From assembly GCF_900108085.1 (NCBI RefSeq), contig NZ_FNVR01000030.1, positions 1-53,867 on the forward strand: DNA of 53,867 bases, read 5' to 3'. Position numbers and translations under genes: made by a program. This DNA is from Algoriphagus boritolerans DSM 17298 = JCM 18970 (GTDB lineage Bacteria > Bacteroidota > Bacteroidia > Cytophagales > Cyclobacteriaceae). Shown in pieces: positions 53,643 to 53,867 of this stretch. The stretch's first letter is position 1. Each line of letters begins with the position of its first letter. Under the pieces are notes generated by a model. That model ran no database searches. It was not told the DNA's origin and worked only from the letters and a program-made list of their open reading frames with translations.

Positions 53643-53867
53643 ATGCTGTTACATCAACAAAAGATTAAGTTCAGTGAGTATGGCTCCATTTATGATTTGA
53701 TAGTGCCAAAGGACAATCTTCTTCGAAAGATTAATGACATCATAGATTTTAGTTTTGTTTACCAAGAGCTGGTTAATAAATACTGTACTAATAACGGACG
53801 TATGGCTCAAAGCCCTGTTCGGATGTTTAAGTACCTGTTGCTTAAAACCATCTATACCTTGTCAGAT
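53643..53867 (+). CDS. IS1182-like transposase, N-terminal part (runs off window)
   Basis: From ATG 53643 an open frame runs 75 codons to the window end: MLLHQQKIKFSEYGSIYDL, VPKDNLLRKINDIIDFSFVY and RMAQSPVRMFKYLLLKTIY. The phrases VPKDNLLRKI and SPVRMFKYLLLK fit the N-terminal DUF772-type domain of IS1182 (IS5/IS1182 group) DDE transposases. The catalytic core is outside the window. A strong hairpin precedes it. Confidence 0.8.
   Translation, partial: MLLHQQKIKFSEYGSIYDLIVPKDNLLRKINDIIDFSFVYQELVNKYCTNNGRMAQSPVRMFKYLLLKTIYTLSD

Overview
The window comes from a Bacteroidota genome, most likely the Cytophagia (a Cyclobacteriaceae/Algoriphagus-like organism). I infer this from protein families I recognise: an alternative complex III cluster, the long insert-containing form of IspG, carboxypeptidase-regulatory outer-membrane beta-barrels, LVIVD-repeat and 6-bladed-propeller lipoproteins, and a LytS/LytTR pair. 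The promoters fit too. Two sites match the Bacteroidota consensus TTTG-N19-TAnnTTTG exactly, and Shine-Dalgarno sequences are largely absent. The species is not determined.

Layout. (1) 1-1270 is an eroded accessory region: the start of an IS4-like transposase running off the left edge, several palindromes, a fossil piece of the repeat family described below, a dead outer-membrane-protein remnant and a tiny lipoprotein. (2) 1284-3995 (minus) is a two-subunit molybdenum hydroxylase, followed by tRNA-Cys. (3) 4613-21148 (plus) is a respiratory supercluster: actABCDEF (quinol:cytochrome c oxidoreductase), cytochrome c oxidase subunits II and I, ctaA and ctaB for haem A, two subunit III genes and subunit IV. 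A strong terminator follows, then a Sco copper chaperone, a DUF420 protein and a small CxxC membrane protein. This is close to a complete quinol-to-oxygen electron path with its cofactor and copper assembly factors. (4) 21203-41733 is mostly housekeeping and envelope genes: a very large NtrY-like kinase, a large predicted beta-barrel, an SDR, ispG, a sterol-desaturase-family enzyme, an amidohydrolase, an OMP, an LVIVD lipoprotein, a YjbR-like protein, an orphan ABC ATPase, a SlyD-like PPIase, a methyltransferase and a YfhO-like membrane protein. (5) ffh at 42021-43361 is followed by a small secreted cysteine-rich peptide gene paired with a 6-bladed-propeller lipoprotein gene.

(6) 45085-47376 is the most unusual part. 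Seven head-to-tail copies of one element each carry four short hairpins in fixed order (A-B-C-D). The left two-hairpin arm is an imperfect inverted repeat of the right arm. One copy (45691-46347) holds an IS200/IS605-like HUH-Y1 transposase exactly between the arms. The other six are 171-177 bp miniatures with short, partly different centres. Eroded half-copies lie at 500-576 and 45085-45150. This looks like an IS200/RAYT-type element with its miniature derivatives, built like a REP/BIME.

(7) 47449-53309 holds a nucleoside deaminase gene interrupted by one in-frame TGA, a small lipoprotein, a LytTR regulator/LytS-type kinase pair and a divergent outer-membrane beta-barrel receptor. The right edge is the start of an IS1182-like transposase behind a strong hairpin. 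Identifications rest on reading motifs by eye; no database search was run.
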